Origin: Streptomyces sp. NBC_01264
GTDB lineage: Bacteria; Actinomycetota; Actinomycetes; Streptomycetales; Streptomycetaceae
DNA: 63,221 bases
Assembly: GCF_026340675.1 (NCBI RefSeq)
Contig: NZ_JAPEOX010000008.1
Location: 1-63,221 of the forward strand
Direction of reading: 5' to 3'
The position numbers were made by a program, and so were the translations under genes. The notes under the pieces are model-generated. The model was not told where the DNA came from. It did not search any database and saw nothing but the letters and a program-made list of their open reading frames with translations. Position 1 is the first letter of the stretch. Every line of letters begins with the position of its first letter. Positions 43,952 through 52,966 of the stretch are shown one piece after another.

Positions 43952-44011
43952 TCCCCGCGGTGTGGACACACCTGACAATGGATCTTGTTGATCCTGGAAG
44001 GTGTAGACCAC

Positions 44012-44309
44012 GTGGCAAGGCCCTCGAAGTACAGTGCGGAGTTTCGGTCCGACGCGATCGCGTTGTGGCGGGCTTCGGCCGGCAGGCGGACGTTTCGGGA
44101 CGTCGCGGCAGATCTGAACGTCAACCCCGAGACGCTGCGTACCTGGGTGCGTGACAGCGACGACCGTCCGGCCGCCTCCGGACACCGAGGCCGAGCTGGC
44201 CCGGCTGCAGGCGGAGAACGCCCGGCTGCTGAAGAACGAGAAGGAATGGCATCTCGAGCGGGAGATCCTGCGACGGGCATCCGCCTATTTCGCGCGGGAG
44301 ATGAAGTGA
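44012..44309 (+). pseudogene. IS3-family orfA, frameshifted
   Basis: VARPSKYSAEFRSDAIALWR and VAADLNVNPETLRTWVRDSD start well. The frame breaks near 44165-44180; the coiled-coil part (DTEAELARLQAENARLLKNE and on to the stop at 44309) is in another frame. Confidence 0.82.
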
Positions 44310-44707
44310 AGACCGCCGCTTGGGACTTCGTCTCTGCCCACGCCGAGATGTTCGGCGTCAAGCGGATATGCCGGGTGCTGGAAGTCTCCCGCTCGGGCTA
44401 CTACCGGTGGATCGCCGGCGCCCCGGCGCGGGCGGAGCGGCAGGGCGCCGAGGACGCCCTGGTCAAGGAGATCCGCGAGATCCATGCCGAACACCGCGGC
44501 AACTACGGCGCGCTCCGAGTCCATGCCGAACTGCGCGGCTTCGGCCACACGGTCAACCGCAAACGGGTGGCCAGGCTGATGCGCAAGCACCACATCGTCG
44601 GCCGCCACCTGCGTAGGAGGAAGCGCACCACGATCCGGGACCGCCTCGCGCCGCCGGTAGCGGACCTGGTCCAGCGGGACTTCACCGCTGGCGCGCTGGA
44701 CGAGAAG
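44306..44707 (+). pseudogene. IS3-family orfB, N-terminal half
   Basis: From a GTG overlapping the orfA stop (GTGA): VKTAAWDFVSAHAEMFGVKR, SRSGYYRWIAGAPARAERQG, YGALRVHAELRGFGHTVNRK, up to LVQRDFTAGALD. It ends just before the first catalytic Asp. The complementary C-terminal half lies inverted at 44708-45251. Confidence 0.85.
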
Positions 44708-45251
44708 GGGCCTTGACCCCGAATCCTGAACACGGGTTATGCGGCTGGTGTCAGCGTAGTTGGTGTGAGGTGGAGGGCGTTTTCGAAGGCGATCGGTGAT
44801 CGTTGTCCGAGGCGGGAGTGTCGGCGTCGGGTGTTGTATCGGGTCAGCCATCGGAAGGCGTCGAGTCGGGCTTCGCACTCGTCTGGCCAGCTCTTTCGTC
44901 CCTGCAGGGTTTCGCGTTTGAAGGTCGCGTTGAAGGACTCGGCGAGTGCGTTGTCCGCGCTGGACCCGACCGCGCTCATGCTTCGCCGGACCCCTGCTGA
45001 CCTGCAGGCTTCGGCGAATGCCCTGCTCGTGTACTGGGCTCCGTGGTCGGTGTGCATGATCGATCCGGCAAGGCTGCCGCGCGTGCGGATCGCTGCGGCC
45101 AGGGCGTCGGTGACGAGGTCCGCGCGCATGTGGCCGGCGATCGCCCAGCCGGCCAACCGGCTCGAGGCGAGGTCGATGACGGTCGCCAGGTAGCAGAACT
45201 TCCCGCCGTCGATGGGCAGGTAGGTGATGTCGCCGACGTACTTCGTGTTCG
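44708..45251 (-). pseudogene. IS3-family orfB, C-terminal half with right end
   Basis: From NTKYVGDITYLPIDGGKFCY (first Asp) through IMHTDHGAQYTSRAFAEACR and DNALAESFNATFKRET to the stop at 44737, then the terminus CTTGACCCC. It begins at the codon where the plus-strand half stops, so the two pieces look like one gene split by rearrangement. An IS6 sits at the break on the right. Confidence 0.87.
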
Positions 45252-46118
45252 GGCACTGTCACGTTGTCGGCGGCGTGATCGTTTGATTGCGCGTCAGGGT
45301 GTGCCAGGGCCTGGTAGAGGGCGTAATTCAGGCCGCGGCAAGCAGGCTCCTCGTGCTGCCGGTGATCTGGTTCCAGACGGTGAAGCGGATCATCATCTCG
45401 AAGCGGTGGCCGCCGGCGGTCATCAGGTGCCGGTGGGGCCGGAAGTGGGGTGAGATCCCGGTGAACGCGGCCAGGAACCGTTGCGCCCCACCCGGGCTGC
45501 GGAACCCTTTCATCGCGCGTTCCCGCTGCCTCGTTGGCTGGTGGGAGTTCTCGGCCCGGTTGTTCAAGCCCTTGTGGGCACGGTGCTCCACGGAGGGCAT
45601 CACTTCCCGGTGCGCCGCCCCGTACGACCTCAGCTTGTCGGTCACGACCACCCGGGGCACCTGCCCGGTGGAGGTGAGGAGCCGACGGAAGAAACGCCTG
45701 GCCGCAGCCTTGTCACGCCGGCTCTGGACCAGGATGTCCAGGACGTTTCCGTCGGCATCGACGGCCCGCCACAAGTACTTCTGCTTCCCGCCGATCTTGA
45801 TGAACACCTCGTCGAGATGCCACTTGTCGCCGGGCTGCGGGCGCCTGCGGCGCAGCGCGTTGGCGTAGGCCTGGCCGAACTTCAGACACCACCGGCGGAT
45901 GCTCTCGTACGAGACGATCACGCCCCGCTCGAGCATCATCTCCTCCACCTCACGGAAGCTGAGGGGGAAGCGGAAGTACAGCCACACACAGTGCGAAATG
46001 ATCTCCACCGGGTAACGGTGATTCGCATACGACGGCGTGCTGGACGACACGAACCCCACCCCTCACCGGACGGACAACCCGAAGATCATCTCACCCTGCC
46101 CCGACAACGTGACAAGGC
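45252..46118 (-). mobile_element. IS6-family element (type a), complete
   Basis: 867 bp with both ends. It differs from the copy at 4607-5473 by a single visible base (CATCTCACC against CACCTCACC near the right end). Confidence 0.92.
45328..46059 (-). CDS. IS6-family transposase (type a)
   Basis: 243 residues, the same translation as the 4683-5414 enzyme; D83, D141 and E170 intact. It joins an IS3 half gene to a truncated Fic gene, as expected for IS6-mediated deletion or inversion. Confidence 0.93.
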   Translation of the reverse strand: MGFVSSSTPSYANHRYPVEIISHCVWLYFRFPLSFREVEEMMLERGVIVSYESIRRWCLKFGQAYANALRRRRPQPGDKWHLDEVFIKIGGKQKYLWRAVDADGNVLDILVQSRRDKAAARRFFRRLLTSTGQVPRVVVTDKLRSYGAAHREVMPSVEHRAHKGLNNRAENSHQPTRQRERAMKGFRSPGGAQRFLAAFTGISPHFRPHRHLMTAGGHRFEMMIRFTVWNQITGSTRSLLAAA

Positions 46119-46672
46119 CCCTTGCAGTACTCCCAGGTGTTGCTTGGCATCCCGAGCCACTCCTCGATCGAGGAGAACTCGGGCGCCAGAACGCCGCCGC
46201 GGGCGATCAGCAGGGTCTGCAGGGACCGGGACATACGGCCGTTCCCGTCAGACCAGGGATGGATCTTCACCAGATTCAGGTGTGCCATCGCCGCACGGAT
46301 CAGGACGTGCGCTTCGGCGTCGCCGTCGTTGAGCCAGTCCACCAGTTCGGCCATCAGGCCGGGCACGAGCTCCTGGTCGGGACCGTCGTAGTCGGTTGCG
46401 AGCTCGTCGCCGGGCGCGATGATCCGGATCGAGGTCTTGCGCCACTGGCCGGCGGTGCGCAAGGGGTGATGGTGGCCTTGGAGCATCCAGTGGAGCGCGT
46501 TGAGGAGTTCCTTGCTGTACCGGAAGTCGGCGACGTCGTGGAGTGACTGGATGTACGTCATCGCCTGCTGGTAGGCGAGAGTCTCAGCCTTGTTCTCCTC
46601 GCTGGCGTCGACCTCACGCTCTCCGTCCATCAGGTCCGCGACGTCCTTCGCGTCGACCCGGTAGCCCTCGAT
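46119..46672 (-). pseudogene. Fic-domain protein, C-terminal part (gene split by IS6)
   Basis: Codons IEGYRVDAKDVADLMDGERE onward on the minus strand, with the Fic active site KIHPWSDGNGRMSRSLQTLL (HxxxDGNGRxxR) and the preceding GDAEAHVLIRAAMAHLNLV helix. Fic enzymes AMPylate or otherwise modify proteins. The 5' edge carries ATCGAGGG, the same 8 bp that ends the N-terminal piece at 50268. The 3' edge is cut by the IS6 at 46118 after SSIEEWLGMPSNTWEYCK. Confidence 0.9.
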
Positions 46673-47537
46673 GGCCTTGTCACGTTGTCGGCTGCATGAT
46701 CGTTTGATGGTGTGTCAGGGTGTGGTGGGGCCGGGGCGGGGCTGTGGTTCAGGCCGTGGCGGGCATGCCGGCGGCTCCGGTGATGTGGTTCCAGATCGTG
46801 AAGCGGATGCTCATTTCGAAGCGGTGGCGGCCGGCGGTCATGAGGTGGCGGTGGGGTCTGAAGTGGGGTGAGATCCCGGTGAACGCGGACAGGAACCGCT
46901 GCGCGGATCCTGGGCTGCGGAACCCCTTCATCGCCCGTTCCCGCTGCCTCGTAGGCTGGTGCGAGTTCTCCGCCCGGTTGTTCAACCCCTTGTGCGCACG
47001 GTGCTCCACCGACGGCATCACCTCCCGGTGCGCAACCCCGTACGACTTCAGCTTGTCCGTGACGACCACCCTCGACACTCGCCTGGTCGTGGTGAGGAGC
47101 AGGCGGAAGAAACGCCTGGCCGCAGCCTTGTCACGGCGATTCTGGACCAGGATGTCCAGGACGTTCCCGTCCTGGTCGACGGCCCGCCACAAGTACTTCG
47201 ACGCCCCGTTGATCTTGACGAAGACCTCGTCGAGATGCCATTTATCGCCGGGCTGCGGACGCCGTCGGCGCAGCGCGTTCGCGTAGGCCTGGCCGAACTT
47301 CAGACACCACCGGCGGATGCTCTCGTAGGAGACGATCACGCCCCGCTCGAGCATCATCTCCTCGACCTCGCGGAAGGAGAGCGGGAAGCGGAAGTACAGC
47401 CACACACAGTGCGAAATGATCTCCACCGGGTACCGGTGATTCGCGTACGACGGCACCGCAGACGACACGAACCCCACCCCACCCGGACACCCACAACCCC
47501 AAGATCATCCCAGACCGCCGAACAAGGTGACAGTGCC
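46673..47537 (-). mobile_element. IS6-family element (type f), complete
   Basis: Ends GGCCTTGTCACGTTGTCGG and CAAGGTGACAGTGCC. Nearly identical but inverted relative to 50269-51133. Its right end (46673) abuts the Fic C-terminal piece. Confidence 0.92.
46749..47477 (-). CDS. IS6-family transposase (type f)
   Basis: 242 residues with an intact DDE core (WHLDEVFVKINGA, VVVTDKLKSYGVAH, NNRAENSHQ). It differs from the 50329-51057 enzyme at only a few residues (YANHRY against YKNHRY, RRVSRV against RRVPRV). Confidence 0.93.
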   Translation of the reverse strand: MGFVSSAVPSYANHRYPVEIISHCVWLYFRFPLSFREVEEMMLERGVIVSYESIRRWCLKFGQAYANALRRRRPQPGDKWHLDEVFVKINGASKYLWRAVDQDGNVLDILVQNRRDKAAARRFFRLLLTTTRRVSRVVVTDKLKSYGVAHREVMPSVEHRAHKGLNNRAENSHQPTRQRERAMKGFRSPGSAQRFLSAFTGISPHFRPHRHLMTAGRHRFEMSIRFTIWNHITGAAGMPATA

Positions 47538-47544
47538 CATCAGG

Positions 47545-47566
47545 ACTATGAATCAGCCCTGACTCC
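47545..47566. mobile_element. ISAs1-family end remnant
   Basis: GGACTATGAATCAGCCCTGA resembles the ends seen after ISAs1 fragments at 19797 and 52918 (GACTATGAATTA-CCCTG) and, inverted, 62685-62706. Confidence 0.55.
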
Positions 47567-47616
47567 GGGGGTCACCTCACCCGTGACAGTGCCCCGACAA
47601 CGCGACAGCACCCTCA

Positions 47617-47652
47617 CGAACACCTATTCTTGACTCAAGAAGCTGGTGTTCG
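47617..47652. repeat. 36-bp dyad upstream of the secreted HExxH gene
   Basis: CGAACACC ... GGTGTTCG outer arms (47617-47624, 47645-47652) with inner arms TTCTTGA/CTCAAGAA. Its position 115 bp before the GTG would suit an operator or an upstream terminator. Confidence 0.65.
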
Positions 47653-47766
47653 GTGGTTCCAGGAGCCATATAAGGTGACTCCTTCGGCGATGGCCGTGTG
47701 TGACGGCCGCGGCTATATTCCCCGTCCGTTCAATTTTCCTTCAGCTCAGCAGGAGGAGTAGCCCCT

Positions 47767-48801
47767 GTGGCAAAATTAGGTTTTAAACTCCTCCTTGGCA
47801 AATGCTGCACGCGTTGCCGATACAGTGCCATGGCATTTTTGTCGGCTGCCACTCTGGCAGTCGGGCCCGCGAGCCCAGGAATCCGCTCCTCCGAACTCGT
47901 CATGGCGCAACGCCCATTCTCGCCGACCGATATATCAATGTTCACTCCGGACGTCTATCCGGATTCGCCCCCGATGCAGCCTGCCACAGCAGCGTTCGGT
48001 CAGACAGTAATGCAAAAACTCTCGGAAAGCGTTAAGTCGCGCTGTCCGGGCCGTATCGCTGAAGCGGTCGAGGTGTTTCATGATAGATCGATTTCGAGGA
48101 TTGTTCGAGACGTGCGACTCAAAGCCGCCGTAGCTGCGCTAACATGCACGATCGGAGAACCGTCCGTGTCCCTTCTACGGGAGGCGGGGGCTTTCGGGAG
48201 CGTAAGTTTCGCGAAGCTCCCGGATGGTATTTTGGCGCGATCCGTGCCAGCGGCTCCTAATGACAATGGGCGGCGCGATATCCTCGTAAATGATCGCTAC
48301 AGGTTCGAGGATTTCCGTCTCATTTCCCCGCTAATCTTCCACGAAATCCTGCACCACGACAACAAATCCGGCCCCACTGAAGAGCTCATTTTGCACGCTC
48401 TGGATTCACTCGTGTTCGCCCAGCAGATAATTTCTACCCCACACCTCGCGGCAGCGGGCACGGAACTGACCAGGATCCAAAACACCGTCTTGATGGCGCG
48501 AATCAATAGCGGAATCGACAGTCATCTCACTCTTCGCGCGGCCAATGCTCCGATCTTTCCAAACGGTATTTTCGTTCCAAATTTCTCGGCCTTGTATCCA
48601 GAAGGATCTAATGGAACGCCGGGAAATATCGCCCTAGTTGCCATAATGGGGAATATGCAAAACCCGGAGACGAAGAATTCCATGATCGCAGATTTCGACA
48701 GTGACACGCTGGCCCGCCTTTACGAGAATCAAGGGCTGGCGATTAATCAAATTGTGCGAGCTGCTGTTATTTTGAGGCTTAATGTTGATAACTATTACTG
48801 A
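47767..48801 (+). CDS. secreted protein with HExxHH motif (putative metallopeptidase)
   Basis: 344 residues from GTG, with AGGAGGAG eleven bases upstream. Basic N-terminus, then a hydrophobic stretch (AMAFLSAATLAVGPASPG) acting as signal or anchor. The roughly 290-residue extracellular part contains ISPLIFHEILHHDNKSGPTE: a zincin-type HExxH with an extra His, then a glutamate pair that may supply the third ligand. C-terminus LRLNVDNYY. I do not recognise the family. The fourth codon is TTA (47776-47778), so synthesis probably depends on the bldA tRNA and is developmentally timed. Its codons are less GC-rich than its neighbours', suggesting separate acquisition. Confidence 0.75.
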   Translation: MAKLGFKLLLGKCCTRCRYSAMAFLSAATLAVGPASPGIRSSELVMAQRPFSPTDISMFTPDVYPDSPPMQPATAAFGQTVMQKLSESVKSRCPGRIAEAVEVFHDRSISRIVRDVRLKAAVAALTCTIGEPSVSLLREAGAFGSVSFAKLPDGILARSVPAAPNDNGRRDILVNDRYRFEDFRLISPLIFHEILHHDNKSGPTEELILHALDSLVFAQQIISTPHLAAAGTELTRIQNTVLMARINSGIDSHLTLRAANAPIFPNGIFVPNFSALYPEGSNGTPGNIALVAIMGNMQNPETKNSMIADFDSDTLARLYENQGLAINQIVRAAVILRLNVDNYY

Positions 48802-48885
48802 TCTTCACCTCAGTGCTTGACGGTCATCCCAGCTAATGCCGGACCGGTTCCGGCAAGGAATCCATGCAGGAGGGAGGGTGGCGCT

Positions 48886-49736
48886 GGTGCTGTCACGTTG
48901 TCGGTGGTGTGATCTCTGGGGGCGTGAGGAAGCCGTCGGTGGCTGGTTGTTCAGGCCGCGGCGGGCATGTCGGCGGCGCCGGTGATCTGGTTCCAGATGG
49001 TGAAGCGGACGGTCATTTCGAGGCGGTGGCGGCGGGCGGTGATGAGGTGGCGTCCGGTTCGGAAGTGGGGCGAGATCCCGGTGAACGCGGACACGAACCG
49101 CTGCGCCCCGCCGACGCTGCGGAAGCCTTTCATCGCGCGTTCGCGTTGCCGGGTGGGCTGGTGGGAGTTCTCGGCCCGGTTATTCAAACCCTTGTGGGAG
49201 CGGTGCTCCACCGACGGCATCACCTCGCGGTGCGCGGCCCCGTATGACTTCAGCCTGTCGGTGACGATCACCCGGGGCACCCGCCCGGTGGAGGTGAGGA
49301 GCCGGCGGAAGAAACGCCTGGCCGCGGCCTTGTCACGCCGGTTCTGGACGATGTCGAGGACGTTGCCGTGGGCGTCGACGGCCCGCCACAAGTACTTGTG
49401 CACCCCGTTGATCTTGATGAAGACTCCGTCGAGGTGCCATTTATCGCCGGGCTTGGGGCGCCGTCGGCGCAGCGCGTTCGCGTAGGTCTGGCCGAACTTC
49501 CGACACCAGCGGCGGACCGTCTCATAGGAGACGATGATGCCTCGCTCGAGCATCATCTCCTCGACCTCGCGGAAGGAGAGGGGGAAGCGGAAGTACAGCC
49601 ACACACAGTGCGAAATGATCTCCACCGGGTACCGGTGATTCTTGTACGACGGCACCACAGACGGCACGAACCTCACCCCTCCCGGACACCGACAACCCGA
49701 AGATCATCCCAGACCGCCGGACAAGGTGACAGTGCC
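48886..49736 (-). mobile_element. IS6-family element (type c-like), complete
   Basis: Ends GGTGCTGTCACGTTGTCGG and CAAGGTGACAGTGCC. Confidence 0.9.
48951..49676 (-). CDS. IS6-family transposase (type c-like)
   Basis: 241 residues; one codon shorter than relatives (VLDIVQNRRD instead of VLDILVQNRRD) and with WHLDGVFIKING in place of WHLDEVF. The catalytic Asp is kept but the next Glu is Gly. Frame intact; activity uncertain. Confidence 0.88.
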   Translation of the reverse strand: MRFVPSVVPSYKNHRYPVEIISHCVWLYFRFPLSFREVEEMMLERGIIVSYETVRRWCRKFGQTYANALRRRRPKPGDKWHLDGVFIKINGVHKYLWRAVDAHGNVLDIVQNRRDKAAARRFFRRLLTSTGRVPRVIVTDRLKSYGAAHREVMPSVEHRSHKGLNNRAENSHQPTRQRERAMKGFRSVGGAQRFVSAFTGISPHFRTGRHLITARRHRLEMTVRFTIWNQITGAADMPAAA

Positions 49737-49859
49737 CCCACCTGCAATCGCCACACCGGCCCCAAACTCACGAACCACGGCGACCACACAGCGCAGGCGG
49801 TCCTGGCGTCCGATAGCAGGCCATACCCAACTGCGGGGATAGCCCGAGGACCGGGCAGT

Positions 49860-50106
49860 CTAGTCCGATGCCCTGCCGGGGAAGCGCATGAGTCGACCTA
49901 GCTGTGCTTCCAGGCCATCAAGTTGATCGGCGATGTATTCGTGCTCAGATCCAAACGCGACCAGCTTCTGTGACTGTTCAAGAAATTCCTGCACATGATT
50001 CTTGGGCAGAGAAAGCAAGGCTGCCCCTTCAGGGGATTCGAGCCGAATGAAGGATCGAGGCTCATTCTTTTCGGCACTTTCGTTGTCGCTCCACGTGACA
50101 ACATAG
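49860..50106 (-). pseudogene. hypothetical gene, 5'-truncated
   Basis: About 80 codons: VTWSDNESAEKNEPRSFIRL, LSLPKNHVQEFLEQSQKLVA, FGSEHEYIADQLDGLEAQLG, ending RLMRFPGRASD. Good coding character, but no start codon before the join with the Fic fragment at about 50106; a stop lies just beyond. Function unknown. Confidence 0.55.
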
Positions 50107-50268
50107 GACTCCTGCCCTCGACTCGTCAGACCTCAAGGTCCTGGACGAGGTAAACGGCCTGCGCGACCGGTTGCGCGACGCGGTGCAGCAGGCACCAATG
50201 AAATGGACGCAGGATCTACGCAAGGCGCTGACCGCGAGTGCGATTGCGGCGTCGAACACGATCGAGGG
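50107..50268 (+). pseudogene. Fic-domain protein, N-terminal part (gene split by IS6)
   Basis: About 54 codons: ALDSSDLKVLDEVNGLRDRL, RDAVQQAPMKWTQDLRKALT and ASAIAASNTIEG, the helix leading to the inhibitory/Fic N-terminal region, with no start codon. It ends exactly at ATCGAGGG followed by the IS6 left end and continues in sense with IEGYRVDAKD of the inverted piece at 46672. Confidence 0.88.
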
Positions 50269-51133
50269 GGCACTGTCACCTTGTTCGGCGGTCTGGGATG
50301 ATCTTGGGGTTGTGGGTGTCCGGGTGGGGTGGGGTTCGTGTCGTCTGCGGTGCCGTCGTACAAGAATCACCGGTACCCGGTGGAGATCATTTCGCACTGT
50401 GTGTGGCTGTACTTCCGCTTCCCGCTCTCCTTCCGCGAGGTCGAGGAGATGATGCTCGAGCGGGGCGTGATCGTCTCCTACGAGACCATCCGCCGGTGGT
50501 GTCTGAAGTTCGGCCAGGCCTACGCGAACGCGCTGCGCCGACGGCGCCCGCAGCCCGGCGATAAATGGCATCTCGACGAGGTCTTCGTCAAGATCAACGG
50601 GGCGTCGAAGTACTTGTGGCGGGCCGTCGACCAGGACGGGAACGTCCTGGACATCCTGGTCCAGAATCGCCGTGACAAGGCTGCGGCCAGGCGTTTCTTC
50701 CGCCTGCTCCTCACCACGACCAGGCGAGTGCCGAGGGTGGTCGTCACGGACAAGCTGAAGTCGTACGGGGTTGCGCACCGGGAGGTGATGCCGTCGGTGG
50801 AGCACCGTGCGCACAAGGGGTTGAACAACCGGGCGGAGAACTCGCACCAGCCTACGAGGCAGCGGGAACGGGCGATGAAGGGGTTCCGCAGCCCAGGATC
50901 CGCGCAGCGGTTCCTGTCCGCGTTCACCGGGATCTCACCCCACTTCAGACCCCACCGCCACCTCATGACCGCCGGCCGCCACCGCTTCGAAATGAGCATC
51001 CGCTTCACGATCTGGAACCACATCACCGGAGCCGCCGGCATGCCCGCCACGGCCTGAACCACAGCCCCGCCCCGGCCCCACCACACCCTGACACACCATC
51101 AAACGATCATGCAGCCGACAACGTGACAAGGCC
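50269..51133 (+). mobile_element. IS6-family element (type f), complete
   Basis: Left end GGCACTGTCACCTTGTTCGG at 50269 and right end CCGACAACGTGACAAGGCC at 51133. Inverted partner of 46673-47537. Confidence 0.92.
50329..51057 (+). CDS. IS6-family transposase (type f)
   Basis: 242 residues, all catalytic residues present. It disrupts the Fic gene on its left and truncates an IS701 transposase on its right. Confidence 0.93.
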   Translation: MGFVSSAVPSYKNHRYPVEIISHCVWLYFRFPLSFREVEEMMLERGVIVSYETIRRWCLKFGQAYANALRRRRPQPGDKWHLDEVFVKINGASKYLWRAVDQDGNVLDILVQNRRDKAAARRFFRLLLTTTRRVPRVVVTDKLKSYGVAHREVMPSVEHRAHKGLNNRAENSHQPTRQRERAMKGFRSPGSAQRFLSAFTGISPHFRPHRHLMTAGRHRFEMSIRFTIWNHITGAAGMPATA

Positions 51134-52135
51134 CACCTCACCGGTGTAGCGGTGCCGCCGCGCGACCAACACACTCGTCCCGGCCCCGGCCCCGGCCCCG
51201 GCCCCGGCCCCGGCCCCGTTCTCGTTCTCGTTCTCGTTCTCGTTCTCGTTCTCGTTCTCGTTCTCGTCGGGAGTGTCGTCGGGGCGGACGTCGAGCCAGG
51301 CCCAGTCGTACTCCCGGGTGCCCTTGGTGCCATGCCCGGTCTGCCGGCGCATCCACTGCCCGGGCCGCACCCTGTTGACCAGTTTGCGGGCCTCCCGCCG
51401 GTGGCCGGCCCCGTCGGTGACCTGGTACGAAGCCGGGATACCGACCACGTAGCCGAGATCCAGCGCGCGTATGCCCCGGCGCAGTTCGCGTCCGCAGTAC
51501 ACCTCGTCGCCCGCGAACCAGCGGGCCTCGATCCCCGTGGCGAGTGCGTCGGTGACCATGGCCAGTGCCTGCTGCGGTTTCGTCGCGAAGGTGACGTGCT
51601 CCGGCACCCCGGCCATCTGGCGGCGTTCCTCGTCCGCGGCCCAGTCCGCCGGGAGGTACAGGGCCCGGTCAAGGATCATCTTCGTGGTCGAGGTGACCGC
51701 CGCCAGGTGGACCGCCACCTGGCACAGACCCACACCGCCGATCGCCCCCGAGTACTGCCTGCCGGCCCCCACGCAGTCCGTGGACGACTTCGCATCGCCC
51801 GTCTCGTCCACCACCAGCACCACTTCCTGCCCGGCGAGTTCACCGGCAAGCAGACCGGCGATCTCCCTGCGGGCCAGATCGTGATCGAACCGGGCCCGGG
51901 ACAGCAGATGCTGCAACCGGTGCGGCCCCGGATGTCCCAACGCCTGCCCGAGAGTCCAGCAGTTCCGCGTGTCCACCTCGAGCAACAGCCCCGTGACCAG
52001 CTCCGCCGCCGTCGCCCGTGCCTCACGCCGCACGAAACAGCCCGCGACCACACTCATCGCCCTTCCGAAGGCCTCGCCCCACGCCTTCTCGGCTACCGTG
52101 GCCTCCACGGCCACCGCGTCTCGATACGTCGTCAC
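51134..52135 (-). pseudogene. IS701-family transposase, C-terminally truncated
   Basis: Matches 3148-4524 by eye up to RHRYTGEV, then is cut by the IS6 end; about 125 C-terminal residues with the catalytic Glu are gone. The linker has eight Glu-Asn and six Gly-Ala units, against five and three in copy 1. Confidence 0.92.
51182..51265 (-). repeat. hexanucleotide tandem repeats in the IS701 transposase, 8 + 6 units
   Basis: Six GGCCCC units (51182-51217) and eight GTTCTC units (51218-51265) on the plus strand: the complements of GGGGCC and GAGAAC. Expanded by three units each relative to 4018-4065. Confidence 0.95.
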
Positions 52136-52226
52136 AAACGTTCATGATCACGGTGGCCATACCCATGCCTGCACCCACCCCAGCAAGTCCCTGAACAGCG
52201 ACAACGACGGAACTACAGCTGCCGTG

Positions 52227-52732
52227 TCGATGCCGACGGGAATGTCCTCGACATCCTGGTCCAGAATCGCCGTGACAAAGCTGCGGCCAGGCGTTTCTTC
52301 CGCCGGCTCCTCACCACCACCGGGCAGGTGCCCCGGGTGGTCGTCACCGACAAGCTCCGCTCGTACGGGGCCGCGCACCGGGAGGTGATGCCCTCGGTCG
52401 AGCACCGCTCCCACAAGGGCCTGAACAACCGGGCGGAGAACTCCCACCAGCCAACGAGGCAGCGGGAACGCGCGATGAAAGGATTCCGCAGCCCGGGCGG
52501 GGCGCAAAGGTTCCTGGCCGCGTTCACCGGGATCTCACCCCACTTCCGACCCCACCGGCATCTGATGACCGCCGGCGGCCACCGCTTCGAGATGATGATC
52601 CGCTTCACCGTCTGGAACCAGATCACCGGCAGCACGAGCCTGCTGGCCGCGGCCTGAACCAGCCCCGTCCAGGCCCTGGCACACCCTGACGCGCAATCAA
52701 ACGATCATACCGCCGACAACGTGACAATGCCC
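52227..52732 (+). pseudogene. IS6-family transposase, 3' part
   Basis: From VDADGNVLDILVQNRRDKAA to the stop at 52657, then the terminus CCGACAACGTGACAATGCC. The 5' part is lost at the IS701 insertion. A type-a relative with a short deletion (GSTSLLAAA). Confidence 0.88.
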
Positions 52733-52936
52733 GCCTCCAAGATCCGCACCGGACACGGACCAGCCAACATGGCCACCCTGCGCAACCTCGCGATCAACAC
52801 CCTCCGCGACGCCGGCCACCACAACATCGCCGCCGGACTCCGCGAGACCTCCTACACACCCTTCACCCGCCCACTCGACCTCCTCGGACTCGCCTGACCT
52901 GCACCGCAGCATGATCAACACGACTATGAATTAGCC
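52733..52936 (+). pseudogene. ISAs1-family transposase, 3' end fragment
   Basis: ASKIRTGHGPANMATLRNLA, INTLRDAGHHNIAAGLRETS and YTPFTRPLDLLGLA to the stop, then the end sequence GACTATGAATTAGCCCTG. Retains the 11 residues missing at 19.7 kb. Confidence 0.87.
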
Positions 52937-52966
52937 CTGGGCAGCGACGCAGCCGCAAATTTCGAA

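Larger units (their letters stand above)
51134..52226 (-). mobile_element. IS701-family element, copy 2 (3' end lost)
   Basis: The terminus at 52226 (CACGGCAGCTGTAGTTC read inverted) is present; the other end was removed by IS6. The right flank TCGATGCCGACGG is IS6 sequence, the same target site as copy 1. Confidence 0.88.

Noticed and set aside
46119..46672. Toxin-antitoxin role for the Fic fragment
   Set aside because: The protein is a larger Fic enzyme split in two, not a Doc-size toxin, and no antitoxin gene is adjacent.
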